Assembly (NCBI RefSeq): GCF_022179185.1
Contig: NZ_BPQJ01000002.1
Coordinates: 186,001 to 250,000, forward strand
DNA length: 64,000 nucleotides
Direction: 5' to 3'
Source: Methylobacterium frigidaeris
GTDB taxonomy: Bacteria > Pseudomonadota > Alphaproteobacteria > Rhizobiales > Beijerinckiaceae
This document shows, one piece after another, positions 9,470 to 19,331 of the stretch (the stretch's first letter is position 1; the number at the start of each line of letters is the position of its first letter). The notes under the pieces are model-generated. The model ran no database searches. It saw nothing but the letters and a program-made list of their open reading frames with translations, and was not told where the DNA came from. Both the position numbers and the translations under genes were made by a program.

Positions 9470-9492
9470 GAGCTAACGAAGGGACCTGGCAG

Positions 9493-10554
9493 ATGACGGA
9501 GACCGTGCTGATCGTCGGCGCGAGCGGCATCGTCGGCAGTGCCGCGGCGGCGGTGATGGGAGAGGCCGGCTGGACGGTGCTGGGGCTCGCCCGCACCCCG
9601 CCGGCGCAGCCCGGGGTCGTGCCGGTCGCCGCCGACCTGCAGGACGCCGACGGCCTCAAGGCCGCGCTCACCCCGCACCGGCCGACCCGGGTGGTGCTGT
9701 CGACCTGGATGCGCCGGCCGACCGAGGCCGAGATGATCCGGGTCAACGGCGCGATGGTACGCAACCTCCTCGACGCGCTGCGCCCGGCCGGCAGCGTGCG
9801 CCACGTCGCGCTGGTGACGGGCCTGAAGCATTATCTCGGGCCGTTCGAGGCCTACGGGAAGGGGGCGGTGCCCCAGACCCCGTTCCGCGAGGAGCAGGGA
9901 CGTCTGCCGGTCGAGAACTTCTACTACGCGCAGGAGGACGAGGTCTTCGCGGCGGCCAAGCGCGATGGGTTCACGTGGAGCGTGCACCGCCCGCACACGA
10001 TCATCGGCAAGGCGGTCGGCAACGCGATGAACATGGGCACCACGCTGGCGGTCTACGCCACGCTCTGCCGCGAGACCGGCCGGCCTTTCCGCTTCCCGGG
10101 CTCGCCCACCCAGTGGAACGGGCTCACCGACATGACCGATGCGCGGCTGCTCGCCCGCCACCTGCTCTGGGCCTCCACCGCGCCCCAGGCGGCAAACCAG
10201 GACTTCAACGTGGTGAACGGCGACGTCTTCCGCTGGAGCTGGATGTGGGGGCGCCTCGCCGCCTGGTTCGGCCTCGCACCGGCGCCCTTCGACGGCACGA
10301 TGCGGCCGCTGGAAGAGCAGATGGCCGGCGACGCCCCGCTCTGGGCCGAGATCGCGAAGAGGCACGGTCTCGCCGAGCCGGACCTGAACCGCCTCGCCTC
10401 GGCCTGGCACACCGATGCCGATCTCGGCCGGCCGATCGAGGTCGTCACCGACATGAGCAAGAGCCGCCGCCTCGGCTTCCTCGATTACCAGCCCACCGAG
10501 GACGCCTTCACCGACCTGTTCGCGCGCCTGCGCGCCGACCGGCTGATTCCGTGA
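9493..10554 (+). CDS. SDR family oxidoreductase, PRISE (progesterone 5-beta-reductase/iridoid synthase-like)
   Basis: 353-residue extended-SDR enzyme. The N-terminal nucleotide-binding motif is VLIVGASGIVGSAA, and the atypical active-site stretch NFYYAQED matches the PRISE family, where an NFYY-type motif replaces the usual YxxxK order. Such enzymes reduce activated enone C=C bonds with NADPH. The conserved VHRPHTIIG segment follows. Preceded by a compact palindrome just before the start codon. Physiological substrate unknown. Confidence 0.88.
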   Translation: MTETVLIVGASGIVGSAAAAVMGEAGWTVLGLARTPPAQPGVVPVAADLQDADGLKAALTPHRPTRVVLSTWMRRPTEAEMIRVNGAMVRNLLDALRPAGSVRHVALVTGLKHYLGPFEAYGKGAVPQTPFREEQGRLPVENFYYAQEDEVFAAAKRDGFTWSVHRPHTIIGKAVGNAMNMGTTLAVYATLCRETGRPFRFPGSPTQWNGLTDMTDARLLARHLLWASTAPQAANQDFNVVNGDVFRWSWMWGRLAAWFGLAPAPFDGTMRPLEEQMAGDAPLWAEIAKRHGLAEPDLNRLASAWHTDADLGRPIEVVTDMSKSRRLGFLDYQPTEDAFTDLFARLRADRLIP

Positions 10555-10674
10555 TGAGCCGGGCTGGGGCTCACAAAGCACAAACCGGCCGGCTCAACCG
10601 CGGGTTGCCGCAATATAGTAGGAATTGCTTCAGATCTCGCCGTTATCGTGCTTACGGTGAGGAGATACGAGAGA

Positions 10675-13056
10675 ATGTCCATCAGGGCGCGCGTATTCGG
10701 GGGGTTCGGTCTCATCCTCCTGCTGACGGTCGCGGTTGCGGCGATCGGGTGGCACAGCCTGACGGGCTTCGCCCGGCGGGTCGATACGGCCAATGCGGCG
10801 CAGCTGCTGGCGGGCGAGATCGGCGATCTCGCCCTCGCCACCGACCGCGCCCTCAAGAGCGACGATGCGCGCCGGGACGAGGCGCTCAAGGCGGCGATCG
10901 GGCGGGTGCGGGCCAGCGCCGGCGCCTTCTCGGGCCGCCTCGCGGACGATCCGCAGGCTGCCGCCTCGGCGGCCGGCATCGTCGGCGCCCTCGATGGGTT
11001 CGAGGCGGCCGTGAAAGCCTTCGGCACGCAGAAGGCGACGACGCGGACGCTCCAGGACCGCCACGCCGCCCTGATCGCCGAGTTGCAGACGAATGTGACC
11101 GGCATCGGCGCGGCGCAGGAGCGGCAGCTCGCCGAGGCCGGCCAGGCTCTCGAGAAGGCCCTCGCCGATCAGAAGACCGCCACCAACACCGCCGTGGTGG
11201 TGGCCTTCGCGATCCGCTCGGCGCTCGAGATGCAGGTGCTGCAGGTCGGCTTCCTGGCAGCCGACGGCGACGACGGCAAACTGGAGATGCAGTCGAAGGT
11301 GAATTCCGTCGCCGTGCTGCTGCGCCGCCTCGGTGCCATGACCTCGCTCGAGACGATCGAGCCTGCGCTGACGGCGCTCGAGGAGTATCGCGTCAAGATC
11401 GAGGAGCCGATCGGGCCCGGCGGGAAGGCTGGTCGCGGCGAGGAGCTCGCGCCGCTGTTCGGCAGCCTGATCGTGGGCCTGCGCCAGGTCGAGCAGGCGC
11501 AGAACAACGCCCAGACCGCCGCCCAGGTGACGTTGCGCCAGCAGCAGGACCGGGTCGCCTCGGGCACGAGCCTGCTCGTCGCCAGCGGCAAGGCGATCAA
11601 CGCGGCCAAGGAGGCGCAGATACTGGAGCAGCGCCTGATCCTGGCCGGCGACGCCGACGCCGCCCCGGCCCTCGACGCGACCGCCGCCGAGCTGATCGAG
11701 CAGGGCGAGACGATCCTGTACGGCGACATCGACGCCGCCGCTCAAGCCGTGCTGCGCGCCCTGAACGCCAAGGTGCGCGAGTTCAAGGACAGCATCCCGG
11801 ACATCGTGAAGGCGAACGAGGCGCAAGGGAAGATCTTCGCCGATCTCGACCGGCGCTCGGCCGAGCTGGTCTCGGCCGCGCAGGGCATCGGCGCGGGCGA
11901 GCTCGCCCAGCTCGGCGCCGAGCGCGACCGGGCGCTCTGGCTGCTCGCCGGCGGCGTCGGTCTCGCCTGCGCCATCGGAGCGGCACTCGCCCTGCTGATC
12001 GGGCGCGGCATCACCCGGCCGATCGACCAGCTCTCGGGCGCCATGCGGGCACTGGCCGGTGGCGATCTCGCTACCGAGGTTCCGGCGCAAGGGCGCCGCG
12101 ACGAGATCGGCGCCATGGCGGGCACCGTGCGGGTGTTCCGCGAGGCCCTGCTCGCCAAGGACGAGGCCGACCGGGCGGCCGCGGCCGAGGCCGCCGCCAA
12201 GGCCGAGCGGGCGGAGCGCCTCGAGACCGTGACCCGCTCCTTCGAGGCCAACGTCGTGGCGATGACCGAGACCCTGGGCGAGGCCGCCGCCGGGATGGAG
12301 GCGACCGCCCGGGCGATGACCCAGGCCGCCGAGACCACCAACGGTCGTTCGGCCGAGGTGGCGGGCGCCGCCGAGCAGACGCTCGCCAACGTCCAGATGG
12401 TGGCGGCGGCGAGCGAGGAGCTCTCGGTCTCGATCGACGGCATCGCCGCCCAGGTGGCCCAGTCATCGGACATCGCCCGCGACGCGGTCGACCAAGCTCG
12501 CCGGACCGACGAGACGGTGCAGCGGCTGGTGAAGTCTGCCGACCAGATCGGCGACATCGTGGCCCTCATCTCCTCGATCGCCAGCCAGACCAACCTGCTG
12601 GCCCTCAACGCCACGATCGAGGCGGCGCGGGCCGGCGAGGCGGGGCGCGGCTTCGCGGTGGTGGCGGCGGAGGTCAAGGACCTGGCGAGCCAGACGAGCC
12701 GCGCCACCGCCGAGATCGCCCAGCAGATCGGCCACATCCAGGAGACCACCGGCGGCGTCGTGCAGGCGATCCGGGACATCTCCGGGGTGATCGAGCGGAT
12801 GTCGGAGATCGCCGAGGGCGTGGCCGGCGCCGTCGACCAGCAGGGCTCGGCGACCCAGGAGATCGCCCGCAACGTCCAGCACGCGGCGCAGGGGACGCAG
12901 GTGGTGACGACGGGCATCGTGGCGGTGCAGCGCGAGGCCGGCAGCACGGGCGCCGCCGCCGCCGAGGTGCTCGGCGCCGCCGACCGGCTCGGCCGCTACG
13001 CCGCGGATCTCGAGCGCGAGGTGGCGGTGTTCCTGAAGGGGGTGAAGGCGGCCTGA
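10675..13056 (+). CDS. Methyl-accepting chemotaxis protein
   Basis: 793 residues from [10 protein letters not shown], preceded by GAGGAG. TM1 at about residues 8-32; a long, Ala/Gln-rich helical periplasmic sensor (about 35-420) resembling helical-bundle ligand domains; TM2 at about 421-443 ([16 protein letters not shown]); HAMP to about 497; cytoplasmic signalling domain ending near 790 with the hairpin-tip signature [16 protein letters not shown]. No C-terminal CheR-binding pentapeptide is present. No che genes are adjacent, so this is an orphan receptor. A strong hairpin terminator follows. Confidence 0.95.
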   Translation: MSIRARVFGGFGLILLLTVAVAAIGWHSLTGFARRVDTANAAQLLAGEIGDLALATDRALKSDDARRDEALKAAIGRVRASAGAFSGRLADDPQAAASAAGIVGALDGFEAAVKAFGTQKATTRTLQDRHAALIAELQTNVTGIGAAQERQLAEAGQALEKALADQKTATNTAVVVAFAIRSALEMQVLQVGFLAADGDDGKLEMQSKVNSVAVLLRRLGAMTSLETIEPALTALEEYRVKIEEPIGPGGKAGRGEELAPLFGSLIVGLRQVEQAQNNAQTAAQVTLRQQQDRVASGTSLLVASGKAINAAKEAQILEQRLILAGDADAAPALDATAAELIEQGETILYGDIDAAAQAVLRALNAKVREFKDSIPDIVKANEAQGKIFADLDRRSAELVSAAQGIGAGELAQLGAERDRALWLLAGGVGLACAIGAALALLIGRGITRPIDQLSGAMRALAGGDLATEVPAQGRRDEIGAMAGTVRVFREALLAKDEADRAAAAEAAAKAERAERLETVTRSFEANVVAMTETLGEAAAGMEATARAMTQAAETTNGRSAEVAGAAEQTLANVQMVAAASEELSVSIDGIAAQVAQSSDIARDAVDQARRTDETVQRLVKSADQIGDIVALISSIASQTNLLALNATIEAARAGEAGRGFAVVAAEVKDLASQTSRATAEIAQQIGHIQETTGGVVQAIRDISGVIERMSEIAEGVAGAVDQQGSATQEIARNVQHAAQGTQVVTTGIVAVQREAGSTGAAAAEVLGAADRLGRYAADLEREVAVFLKGVKAA

Positions 13057-13093
13057 GCCCCGACCGTTCCGGTCGGAAGCGAAAGCAAACGAA

Positions 13094-13125
13094 GGGGGCG
13101 GACGGGGGCAGACCCGTCCGCCCCC
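13094..13125. terminator. Hairpin terminator after chemoreceptor
   Basis: Perfect 13-bp stem GGGGGCGGACGGG / CCCGTCCGCCCCC with a 6-base loop, 37 bases after the MCP stop and between convergent genes. No downstream T-run on the plus strand, so termination efficiency is uncertain. Confidence 0.65.
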
Positions 13126-13194
13126 TCACTGCATGTCGGCACGGAATCGCAGGCCCCGACTGCGAGACCGAAAAAACGCCCTTGCGGAGCAGGA

Positions 13195-13974
13195 TCAGGC
13201 GCCGACCCGCACCGTCAGCGCGCCCAATCCCCCCAACTCCGCCCGCACCACGTCCCCCGGCTCGACCGGCAACGGCACCGTGGTGGTGCCGGTGGTCACG
13301 ACCTGCCCCTTGCGCAGGGTCAGCCCTTGCGCGGAGAGCGCGTTGGCGAGCCAGGTCAGCGCGAGGCGCGGGTCGTCGAGGGCGTTGCCGCCGCGGCCCT
13401 GGTGGGGCTCCCTCCCCTCCGCGGTGATCCGGGTCGGCATGGCGGCGAGGTCGATGGCGCGCCAGCCCTCGGGCGCCGGGGGGCCGAGGACGAAGAGGTG
13501 AGCGCAGGCGTTGTCGGCGATCAGGGCCGCCTCGCCGGCCCTCTCGAAGGCCGTGAGCCGCGAATCCGGGAACTCGATCGCCGGATGGGCATCGGCCACC
13601 GCCGCCATCACCTCGTCGACGATGTAGGCCTGCGCTCGGGGCGGCAGGTCGCGGCCCATCCGGAACGCCACCTCGGGCTCGGCCACCCGCATCTGGTTGC
13701 CGGCAAGCGGCACCTCCGCGTCCACCGCCAGGACCTGCTCGGCGAGGAGCCGCCCGGCGAGCGGCCCGTCGGCGCCGATATGGCGCTGGCCGGCGAGGCT
13801 CGTGGCGGCGATCTTCCAGCCATACAGGGGAGCGGCGCTGTGCGGCTCCAAGAGCGCCTGGATCCGGTAGGCCTCCGCCCGGTCGGCGGGCGCGAGGTCC
13901 GGCGGCAGGGCGGCGAGCAGGCGGCCCTCGCGCCAGTGGCGCCAGAGAAGGTCGGCGGCGGCTTGCAGGCTCAC
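13195..13974 (-). CDS. 2-keto-4-pentenoate hydratase family protein
   Basis: 259 residues starting at a GTG that overlaps the TGA of the upstream SDR gene (GTGA), so the two are translationally coupled. Family features: YGWKIAATS near residue 50, the metal-site region AEPEVAFRMGRDL, AHPAIEFPDSR, and the C-terminal GTTTVPLPVEPGDVV. Family members (MhpD, DmpE, XylJ) hydrate 2-hydroxypenta-2,4-dienoate in meta-cleavage pathways; some relatives are decarboxylases. The pairing with an SDR fits an aromatic or dienoate catabolic branch. No ring-cleavage dioxygenase is present in the window. Confidence 0.86.
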   Translation of the reverse strand: MSLQAAADLLWRHWREGRLLAALPPDLAPADRAEAYRIQALLEPHSAAPLYGWKIAATSLAGQRHIGADGPLAGRLLAEQVLAVDAEVPLAGNQMRVAEPEVAFRMGRDLPPRAQAYIVDEVMAAVADAHPAIEFPDSRLTAFERAGEAALIADNACAHLFVLGPPAPEGWRAIDLAAMPTRITAEGREPHQGRGGNALDDPRLALTWLANALSAQGLTLRKGQVVTTGTTTVPLPVEPGDVVRAELGGLGALTVRVGA

Positions 13975-14789
13975 GCGACCCTCCCGGTCAGGCCGCCATC
14001 GACGGGGAGCGCCACGCCGGTGATGTAGGCGGCCTCGTCGGAGGCGAGGAAGAGCGCCGCGTTGGCGACGTCCCAGGCGGTGCCCATCCGGCCCATCGGG
14101 CAGGCGGCGTCGCGGGCCCGCACCATCTCGTCCGGGTCCTGGTACTGGCCGGAGATCTGCTGGTGGATGAGCGGCGTGTTCATCAGCCCCGGCATGATCG
14201 CGTTCACCCGGATGCCGTCCTTGGCGTATTGCAGCGCCAGCCCCAGGGTGAAGTTGTTCACCGCGGCCTTGGCGGCGTAGTAGGCGGCGTAGGGATAGCC
14301 GGTGTAGCGGATCGCCGCCGCCGACGAGATGTTGACGATGCTGCCCGCCCGCTGCGCCAGCATGTGCGGCAGCACGTGCTTGCAGGTGAGGAAGCAGGTG
14401 GTGAGATTCAGGTCGAGGGTGCGGTGCCAGTCGGCCTCGCTCAGCTCGACCGGTCCGCCCATCTGGGCGTAGCCGACATTGTTGTGCAGCACGTCGATGC
14501 GCCCCTGCGCCGCCATCACCTCGGCGACGAGGGCCGCGACCGCGGCCGAATCGGTGGCGTCGCACGACGCGGCCGTGGCGGCGCCGTCCTCGCGCCGGAT
14601 GATCTCGGCGGTCTCTTCGGCCGCCTCGCGCCGCACGTCGACGCAGACCACCCGGGCGCCATGGCGCGCGAAGGTCACCGCCGCAGCCTTGCCGTTGCCC
14701 CAGCCCGGGCCCGCCGAGCCGGCGCCGAACAGCAAAGCCACCTTGCCCTCGAGCCGCCGCGAGCCCGGGGCGCTCCCGCCCTCCGCCAT
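13971..14789 (-). CDS. Short-chain dehydrogenase/reductase
   Basis: Classical SDR of 272 residues: cofactor loop LLFGAGSAGPGWGNGKAAA (a longer loop than the common TGxxxGxG), NNVG after strand 4 in place of NNAG, and catalytic Ser in NISSAAA with Tyr-Lys in YYAAKAA. Ends with the C-terminal GVALPVDGG motif. A GGGAGGA ribosome-binding site precedes the start. First gene of a two-gene unit with the hydratase. Confidence 0.93.
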   Translation of the reverse strand: MAEGGSAPGSRRLEGKVALLFGAGSAGPGWGNGKAAAVTFARHGARVVCVDVRREAAEETAEIIRREDGAATAASCDATDSAAVAALVAEVMAAQGRIDVLHNNVGYAQMGGPVELSEADWHRTLDLNLTTCFLTCKHVLPHMLAQRAGSIVNISSAAAIRYTGYPYAAYYAAKAAVNNFTLGLALQYAKDGIRVNAIMPGLMNTPLIHQQISGQYQDPDEMVRARDAACPMGRMGTAWDVANAALFLASDEAAYITGVALPVDGGLTGRVA

Positions 14790-14828
14790 GCCGTTCCTCC
14801 CTGGGTCCCCGCGGGGCCCTTCTTCGTT

Positions 14829-14878
14829 CGCGCCTGTCGGCGCGTTGGATTCATGCTTGCCACGCGCCTGTCGGCGCG
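14829..14878. promoter_or_regulatory. Two identical 16-bp palindromes in a divergent promoter
   Basis: CGCGCCTGTCGGCGCG occurs at 14829-14844 and again at 14863-14878. Each copy is a perfect 6-4-6 inverted repeat. They lie in the 159-base divergent region between the SDR/hydratase unit and the RraA-like gene, centres 34 bases apart (about three helical turns). Candidate paired operator for a dimeric regulator, or two short hairpins. Confidence 0.55.
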
Positions 14879-14948
14879 CGGAGGGGCAGCCTATAGAGAT
14901 CGGAGACCGGCCGCAAAGCGAAGACGGCCGACCCGACGAGGAGACGCC

Positions 14949-15620
14949 ATGCCGACCCGCATCATCGCCGAGACACCGCCCCGCCTGTCACCCGACCTGA
15001 TCGAGCGGTTCGCCACCGTGCCGGTGGCGGTGGTGGTCGACCTGCTGGAGGGCCGCACCCAGGTCGATCCGGCGATCCGGCCGCTGCGGCGCATCGCCGG
15101 AGGCCCGACGCTGCTCGGCAGCGCGGTCACCGCCCTGTGCGACCCGAAGGATTACGGCGCCGTGCACCACGCCATCGCGGTGGCGCAAGCCGGCGACGTG
15201 GTGGTGATCGATGCCGGCGGCCGCAGCGACGTCGCGATGATCGGCGACCTGCTCTCGACGGCCGCGCGACGCAAGGGCATCGTCGGCCTCGTGGCCGACG
15301 GCGCGGTGCGCGACACCGGCATCCTCGGCGGCTGGGGCGACTTCGCGGTCTTCACCCGCCACGTCACGGCCCGGGGCCCGGCCTCGAAGGATGGCGGCAC
15401 CGTCGACGCTCCCGTCACGATCGGCGGCGCGCCGGTCCGCCCCCGCGACCTGATCCTCGGCGACGATGACGGCGTCGTGGTGATCCCGCGCGAGGCGGCG
15501 GAAGGCCTGATCGCCAAGGCCGAGGAGCGGGCCCAGGCCGAGATCGGCTGGGAGAAGCGGCTCTCCGCCGGGGAGAGCACGCTCGCAGTGTTCGGGGTGC
15601 CGGACGCGGTCAGGGGCTAA
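14949..15620 (+). CDS. RraA family protein (4-hydroxy-4-methyl-2-oxoglutarate/4-carboxy-4-hydroxy-2-oxoadipate aldolase-like)
   Basis: 223 residues. The GDLLSTAARRKGIVGLVADG stretch with a following DVRD-like GAVRDTG corresponds to the metal/pyruvate-binding region of RraA-fold class II pyruvate aldolases, and DDDGVVVIPREAAE is the family C-terminal signature. More likely a catabolic aldolase than a ribonuclease E regulator, given neighbouring hydratase and dehydrogenase genes. Its 3' end overlaps the convergent flavin-reductase gene by 11 bases. Confidence 0.87.
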   Translation: MPTRIIAETPPRLSPDLIERFATVPVAVVVDLLEGRTQVDPAIRPLRRIAGGPTLLGSAVTALCDPKDYGAVHHAIAVAQAGDVVVIDAGGRSDVAMIGDLLSTAARRKGIVGLVADGAVRDTGILGGWGDFAVFTRHVTARGPASKDGGTVDAPVTIGGAPVRPRDLILGDDDGVVVIPREAAEGLIAKAEERAQAEIGWEKRLSAGESTLAVFGVPDAVRG

Positions 15621-16254
15621 CGGCCCTTGGCCTCTCTCCCTTGGCCTCCTCGGGCGTGACCCGGGGCACCGCGAAGCGGTCGCCGGTGCGGGCGTAGAGG
15701 TCGCCGTAGAGCCGGCCCACCGGCAGGAACGCGCCGTCGCGCAGGTGGCGCCCGTCCGGGGTGAAGAGGTCGTCTCTCGCCTGCAGCGACACCACCTGCC
15801 CGAGCACGATCCGGCGCTCGGGCGAGAGGTCGATGACGGTGTGGGTGCGGCAGCCGAGGCTCGCCGGCGCCTCGGCGATCCGCCCAGGCAGCACGCCGGT
15901 GCAGGGCAGGAGCGTCAGCCCCGCCGCCGGGATCTCGCTCTCGGCGTGGGGGAACTCGGCAGCGCAGACGGTCATCGCCGGGACCAGAGCCTCGTCGACG
16001 AGGTTGACCACGAACTCGCCCGTCTCGGCGATGTTGCGCGGCGTATCCTTCAGGGTGCCGTCCGAGCGCAGGTTGAAGCTCAAGGCGACGATCGGCGGCT
16101 CCTCGGCCAGGACCTGGAAGAAGCTGACCGGCGCCGCATTGTCGGTGCCGGAGGCCGAGCGCGTGGTCACGAGGGCGATCGGCCGCGGGGTCACGAGGGC
16201 GGTGAGCAGGCGGTAGCGGTCGCGGGGCGCCAGCTCGTCGAAGCGGAGGTCCAT
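15610..16254 (-). CDS. Flavin reductase (DIM6/NTAB) domain protein
   Basis: 214 residues. RPIALVTTRSASGTDNAAPVSFF is the start of the FMN-binding split-barrel fold, followed by PRNIAETGEFVVNLVDE, typical of this family; these proteins reduce FMN for two-component oxygenases or act as flavoproteins. Second gene after the amidase (4-base gap). No partner monooxygenase is visible next to it; the P450 15 kb away is not an evident partner. Confidence 0.88.
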   Translation of the reverse strand: MDLRFDELAPRDRYRLLTALVTPRPIALVTTRSASGTDNAAPVSFFQVLAEEPPIVALSFNLRSDGTLKDTPRNIAETGEFVVNLVDEALVPAMTVCAAEFPHAESEIPAAGLTLLPCTGVLPGRIAEAPASLGCRTHTVIDLSPERRIVLGQVVSLQARDDLFTPDGRHLRDGAFLPVGRLYGDLYARTGDRFAVPRVTPEEAKGERPRAVSP

Positions 16255-16258
16255 GCGG

Positions 16259-17209
16259 TCATCGGGCTCCGGGAAGCGCGCTTTTCGGCAGCAGCATGTG
16301 CACGCCCTTGTTGCCGTCGACCGTCTGGGTGATGCGCAGGTTGCCGGCGAGCGAGCACAGCATGTAGGCCTGGTTGCGGGTGAGCCCGGTGCGGGCGGAG
16401 ACGTGGCGGATCATCTCGCGCACGGCTTGGCGCATCGCCTCGTCCAGGCTCTCGTGCAGGCCGATCGCCATCAGGTCGGTCGGCGTCTCGGCAAAGGGCC
16501 AGTCATAGGCGAGGTCCTTGCGCAGGGTCAGCCGGAACGTGCCGGTCAGGCCGGTCTCGAGCGCCGTGATGCAGACCTCGCCGTCGCCCTGCACGCCGTG
16601 GCCGTCGCCGGCATAGAACCCTGCCCCTTCCGTGAAGACCGGGAGGTAGAGGGTGGTGCCGGTCTTCAGCTCCTTGTTGTCCATGTTGCCGCCGAAGCGG
16701 CGCGGCACCGGCGAGGTCACCCGGCCCCAGGCCGGCGGCGGGGACGTGGCGAGGATGCCGAAGAACGGGTCGAGCGGCAGTTCCGTGCCCCAGGGCAGCA
16801 CTGCGACGCCGCGCTCGGCATCGATGTCCGGGTGGATGGTCTCGTAATCCTCGAACTCGTCCGGGAGCGTGCCCAGCAGCGGCAGGATCGCGACGAACCC
16901 CCAATCCATCCGGAATTTGAGGTCGAGGATGTCGACCTGCAGCACGTTCCCCGGCATCGCGCCGCGGACATGGACCGGCCCGGTGACGAAGTGCGGGCCG
17001 ATGCCGGGCGAGAGCGCATCGAGGGCGGCGAGGTAATCGGCCGGGTGGCGGGACGGATCGGGATGGAGCGTCGCGCGTCCGCCGGCCGGGTGGGAATGCA
17101 GCGTGACGGTGTCGCCGGATTCCACCGTCAGCACCGGCGGCAGCGCGGCGTCGAAGTAGCCCAGCACCATCGTGTCGGGCGTGGCGGGGATCTCGTGGTG
17201 CGTCGGCAT
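16259..17209 (-). CDS. Acetamidase/formamidase family amidohydrolase
   Basis: 316 residues from MPTHHEIPAT, start chosen because GGAAGGATCC lies just upstream. Contains GPVHVRGAMPGNVLQVDILD and NMDNKELKTGTTLYLPV, both characteristic of the FmdA_AmdA family, which hydrolyses short-chain amides to ammonia and the acid. The GDGHGVQGDGEVC segment and the C-terminal SLAGNLRITQTVDG also match. Co-transcribed with the flavin reductase. Confidence 0.92.
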   Translation of the reverse strand: MPTHHEIPATPDTMVLGYFDAALPPVLTVESGDTVTLHSHPAGGRATLHPDPSRHPADYLAALDALSPGIGPHFVTGPVHVRGAMPGNVLQVDILDLKFRMDWGFVAILPLLGTLPDEFEDYETIHPDIDAERGVAVLPWGTELPLDPFFGILATSPPPAWGRVTSPVPRRFGGNMDNKELKTGTTLYLPVFTEGAGFYAGDGHGVQGDGEVCITALETGLTGTFRLTLRKDLAYDWPFAETPTDLMAIGLHESLDEAMRQAVREMIRHVSARTGLTRNQAYMLCSLAGNLRITQTVDGNKGVHMLLPKSALPGAR

Positions 17210-17320
17210 GGGATCCTTCCGGAGCGTTAGCCCTTCACCGCCTGCAAGAGCCGAGCCGACACGGAAGACAGCGGCGCGCAGCCGGCGCATGATGCCCGCA
17301 ACAAGATTCGGGAGGGATGC

Positions 17321-18202
17321 ATGGCGGAGATCTGGATCGAGGCGGCCCTGAATGGGCCGTGGGGGCGCGAGCGCCAGCCCGGCATCCCGATCACGGTCGC
17401 GGAGGTGGTGGCAGACGGGCTCGCGGCGGCCGCCGAAGGGGCGGCGATCGTCCACGTCCACGCCTACGATCCGGAGACGGGGCGCCAGAACGACGCCTGG
17501 GAGACCTATGCCCGCATCATCGAGGGCATCCGGGCGAAGGCCGACGTGATCGTCTACCCGACGATCCCGCTGGCCGGCTCGGACTACGCCGCGAGCGCGG
17601 CGAAGCGCTACGCCCACACCGAGGAACTGGCCCGGCGCGGCCTGATCGAGTGGGCGGTGTGCGATCCGGGCTCGACCACCTTCCTGCGCTACGACGAGGT
17701 GTCGGCCGACGACAGCGGCTTCCTGTACCAGAACCCGATGGCCGACATCCGCGAGGGCCTGCGCATCGCCCGCACCCACCGCATCCGCCCGGGCTACGCC
17801 ATCTACGAGCCGGGCTTCACCCGCCTCGGCGCGGCGCTCGCGGCGCTGGAACCGCGCCCGCCGGTGCCGGTCTACCGCTTCATGTTCTCCGACGAGTTCG
17901 CCTGGGGTTTTCCGCCGCGGGAGGCCTATCTCGACGCGCATCTGGCGCTCCTCGCCGAGTGCGCCCCCGGCGCGCCCTGGATGGTGGCGGGCTTGGGCGT
18001 CGACATCCTGCCGCTGGTGCCGGCGGCGGTCGCCCGCGGGGGCCACGTCCGGGTCGGTCTGGAAGACGCGCCGTGGGGAAGCGCACGGGGCAATCGCGCC
18101 TGGGTCGAGGCGGCGCGGCGGGCGATCGAGGCGGCCGGGGGGCAGCTGGCGGGGGCGGAGGCGGTGCGGCGGGAGTTGGCGGCCCGGGATGCGACACCCT
18201 GA
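17321..18202 (+). CDS. BKACE (DUF849) beta-keto acid cleavage enzyme
   Basis: 293-residue TIM-barrel enzyme. The zinc-binding HVHAYDP (family HxH) sits near residue 45, and conserved YPTIPL, DPGSTTF, GLEDAPWGSARGN segments follow. BKACE enzymes condense a beta-keto acid with acetyl-CoA to give acetoacetate and a CoA thioester; Kce of lysine fermentation is the reference. Substrate here is not predictable. ATG preceded by GGGAGGG. Divergent from the amidase; the AraC gene follows in the same direction. Confidence 0.9.
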   Translation: MAEIWIEAALNGPWGRERQPGIPITVAEVVADGLAAAAEGAAIVHVHAYDPETGRQNDAWETYARIIEGIRAKADVIVYPTIPLAGSDYAASAAKRYAHTEELARRGLIEWAVCDPGSTTFLRYDEVSADDSGFLYQNPMADIREGLRIARTHRIRPGYAIYEPGFTRLGAALAALEPRPPVPVYRFMFSDEFAWGFPPREAYLDAHLALLAECAPGAPWMVAGLGVDILPLVPAAVARGGHVRVGLEDAPWGSARGNRAWVEAARRAIEAAGGQLAGAEAVRRELAARDATP

Positions 18203-18302
18203 GTACCACCGGGGGGTTTATTCGGCGAAAACCTCGTGGCAGGCAAGCGTGGCGGCCCTCGATCGCACGGAAAGCCGCGCCTGATTCCTGCAACCGGACA
18301 CG

Positions 18303-19331
18303 ATGACGACACAAGCTCACCGTGACGAGAGCGTCTGGCGCCCCCAGAGCGGTTTCCTGGCGCAGATCGGTTCGCGCAAGCAGCTCCAGTCCTTCAACGA
18401 CACCGGCGGCATCGCGGTCTCCTTCGACGTCGTGCGCGCGATCCCGCCGGAGATCCACATCAGCGGCTGCCAGGACGACCGGCTCGCCCTGTGGCACACG
18501 CACGCGCCGAGCGGCTTCGTCAGCCAGCCGAAGTTCAACGCCGACCTAGTCACCGTCCGGATCGTGACCGGCGGACACATCCTCTACCGTCACCGGGCCG
18601 GCGACTTCCTCGGCGCGCCGAGTTTCGCGACGCTGATCGGGTTCGACGGCATCCGCCAGATGGAAGCCGCGCCCGGCTTCTCCGCCGTCAGCGCGACGAT
18701 CCTCGTGGCGACGCTCCTGCGCGCCCAGCGGGCGCTGATCGGCGACGAGACCGCCGCGCTGCCGATGCTCGAGCCGGTCGCCGAGGTCGAGAGCCTGAGC
18801 ATGAAGGCCCTGTCCTGCACGGTGATGCAGATCCAGCGCCGGATGCACGCGGCGGGCCGTCACGGCGATCTCCTGTTCCCGTTGCTGGAGGAGATCATGT
18901 GCTACCAGCTGCTGTCGGCCTGGCCCGCCCGGTCGCCGCGCGAGGTCGCCGGCCCCGCCGACCTGTCGCCCCGCTACCTGCGGCTCGCCCTGAGCTACGT
19001 CGAAGCCAACCTGACGACCCCGCTGACGCTGGCCGAGATCGCCGCCGTGGCCGGCGTGAGCGTGCGCACCATCCAGCTCGCCTTCCACAAGGAGGTCGGT
19101 CAGTCGCCGACCCAGTTCATCATCGGCCGGCGCCTGGAGCGCGCGCACAGGGACCTGATCGAGACCCGCAGTCTCGACGTGCCGATCGCCGAACTCGCCC
19201 GGCGCTGGGGTTTCGTCCACGCGAGCGATTTCGGTCAGCGCTACCGCCGGCAATTCGGCTGCACGCCCACCGAAACCCGGCGCCAGGCCCGGCAGACGGC
19301 CGGGCGACGCGACCAGCCGGCCGCGGAGTGA
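18303..19331 (+). CDS. AraC family transcriptional regulator
   Basis: 342 residues. The C-terminal ~100 residues carry the double helix-turn-helix: TLAEIAAVAGVSVRTIQLAF and the second HTH around IAELARRWGFVHASDFGQRYRR. The N-terminal ~220 residues resemble the AraC-binding-like domain of ChbR/OruR-type regulators of ethanolamine or aromatic catabolism. 100 bases downstream of the BKACE gene; a plausible regulator of the surrounding catabolic units. Confidence 0.92.
   Translation: MTTQAHRDESVWRPQSGFLAQIGSRKQLQSFNDTGGIAVSFDVVRAIPPEIHISGCQDDRLALWHTHAPSGFVSQPKFNADLVTVRIVTGGHILYRHRAGDFLGAPSFATLIGFDGIRQMEAAPGFSAVSATILVATLLRAQRALIGDETAALPMLEPVAEVESLSMKALSCTVMQIQRRMHAAGRHGDLLFPLLEEIMCYQLLSAWPARSPREVAGPADLSPRYLRLALSYVEANLTTPLTLAEIAAVAGVSVRTIQLAFHKEVGQSPTQFIIGRRLERAHRDLIETRSLDVPIAELARRWGFVHASDFGQRYRRQFGCTPTETRRQARQTAGRRDQPAAE

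Noticed and set aside
9975..13427. An 1150-residue open frame overlapping the PRISE reductase and chemoreceptor
   Set aside because: Low-complexity shadow frame; the true genes in other frames have intact family motifs.
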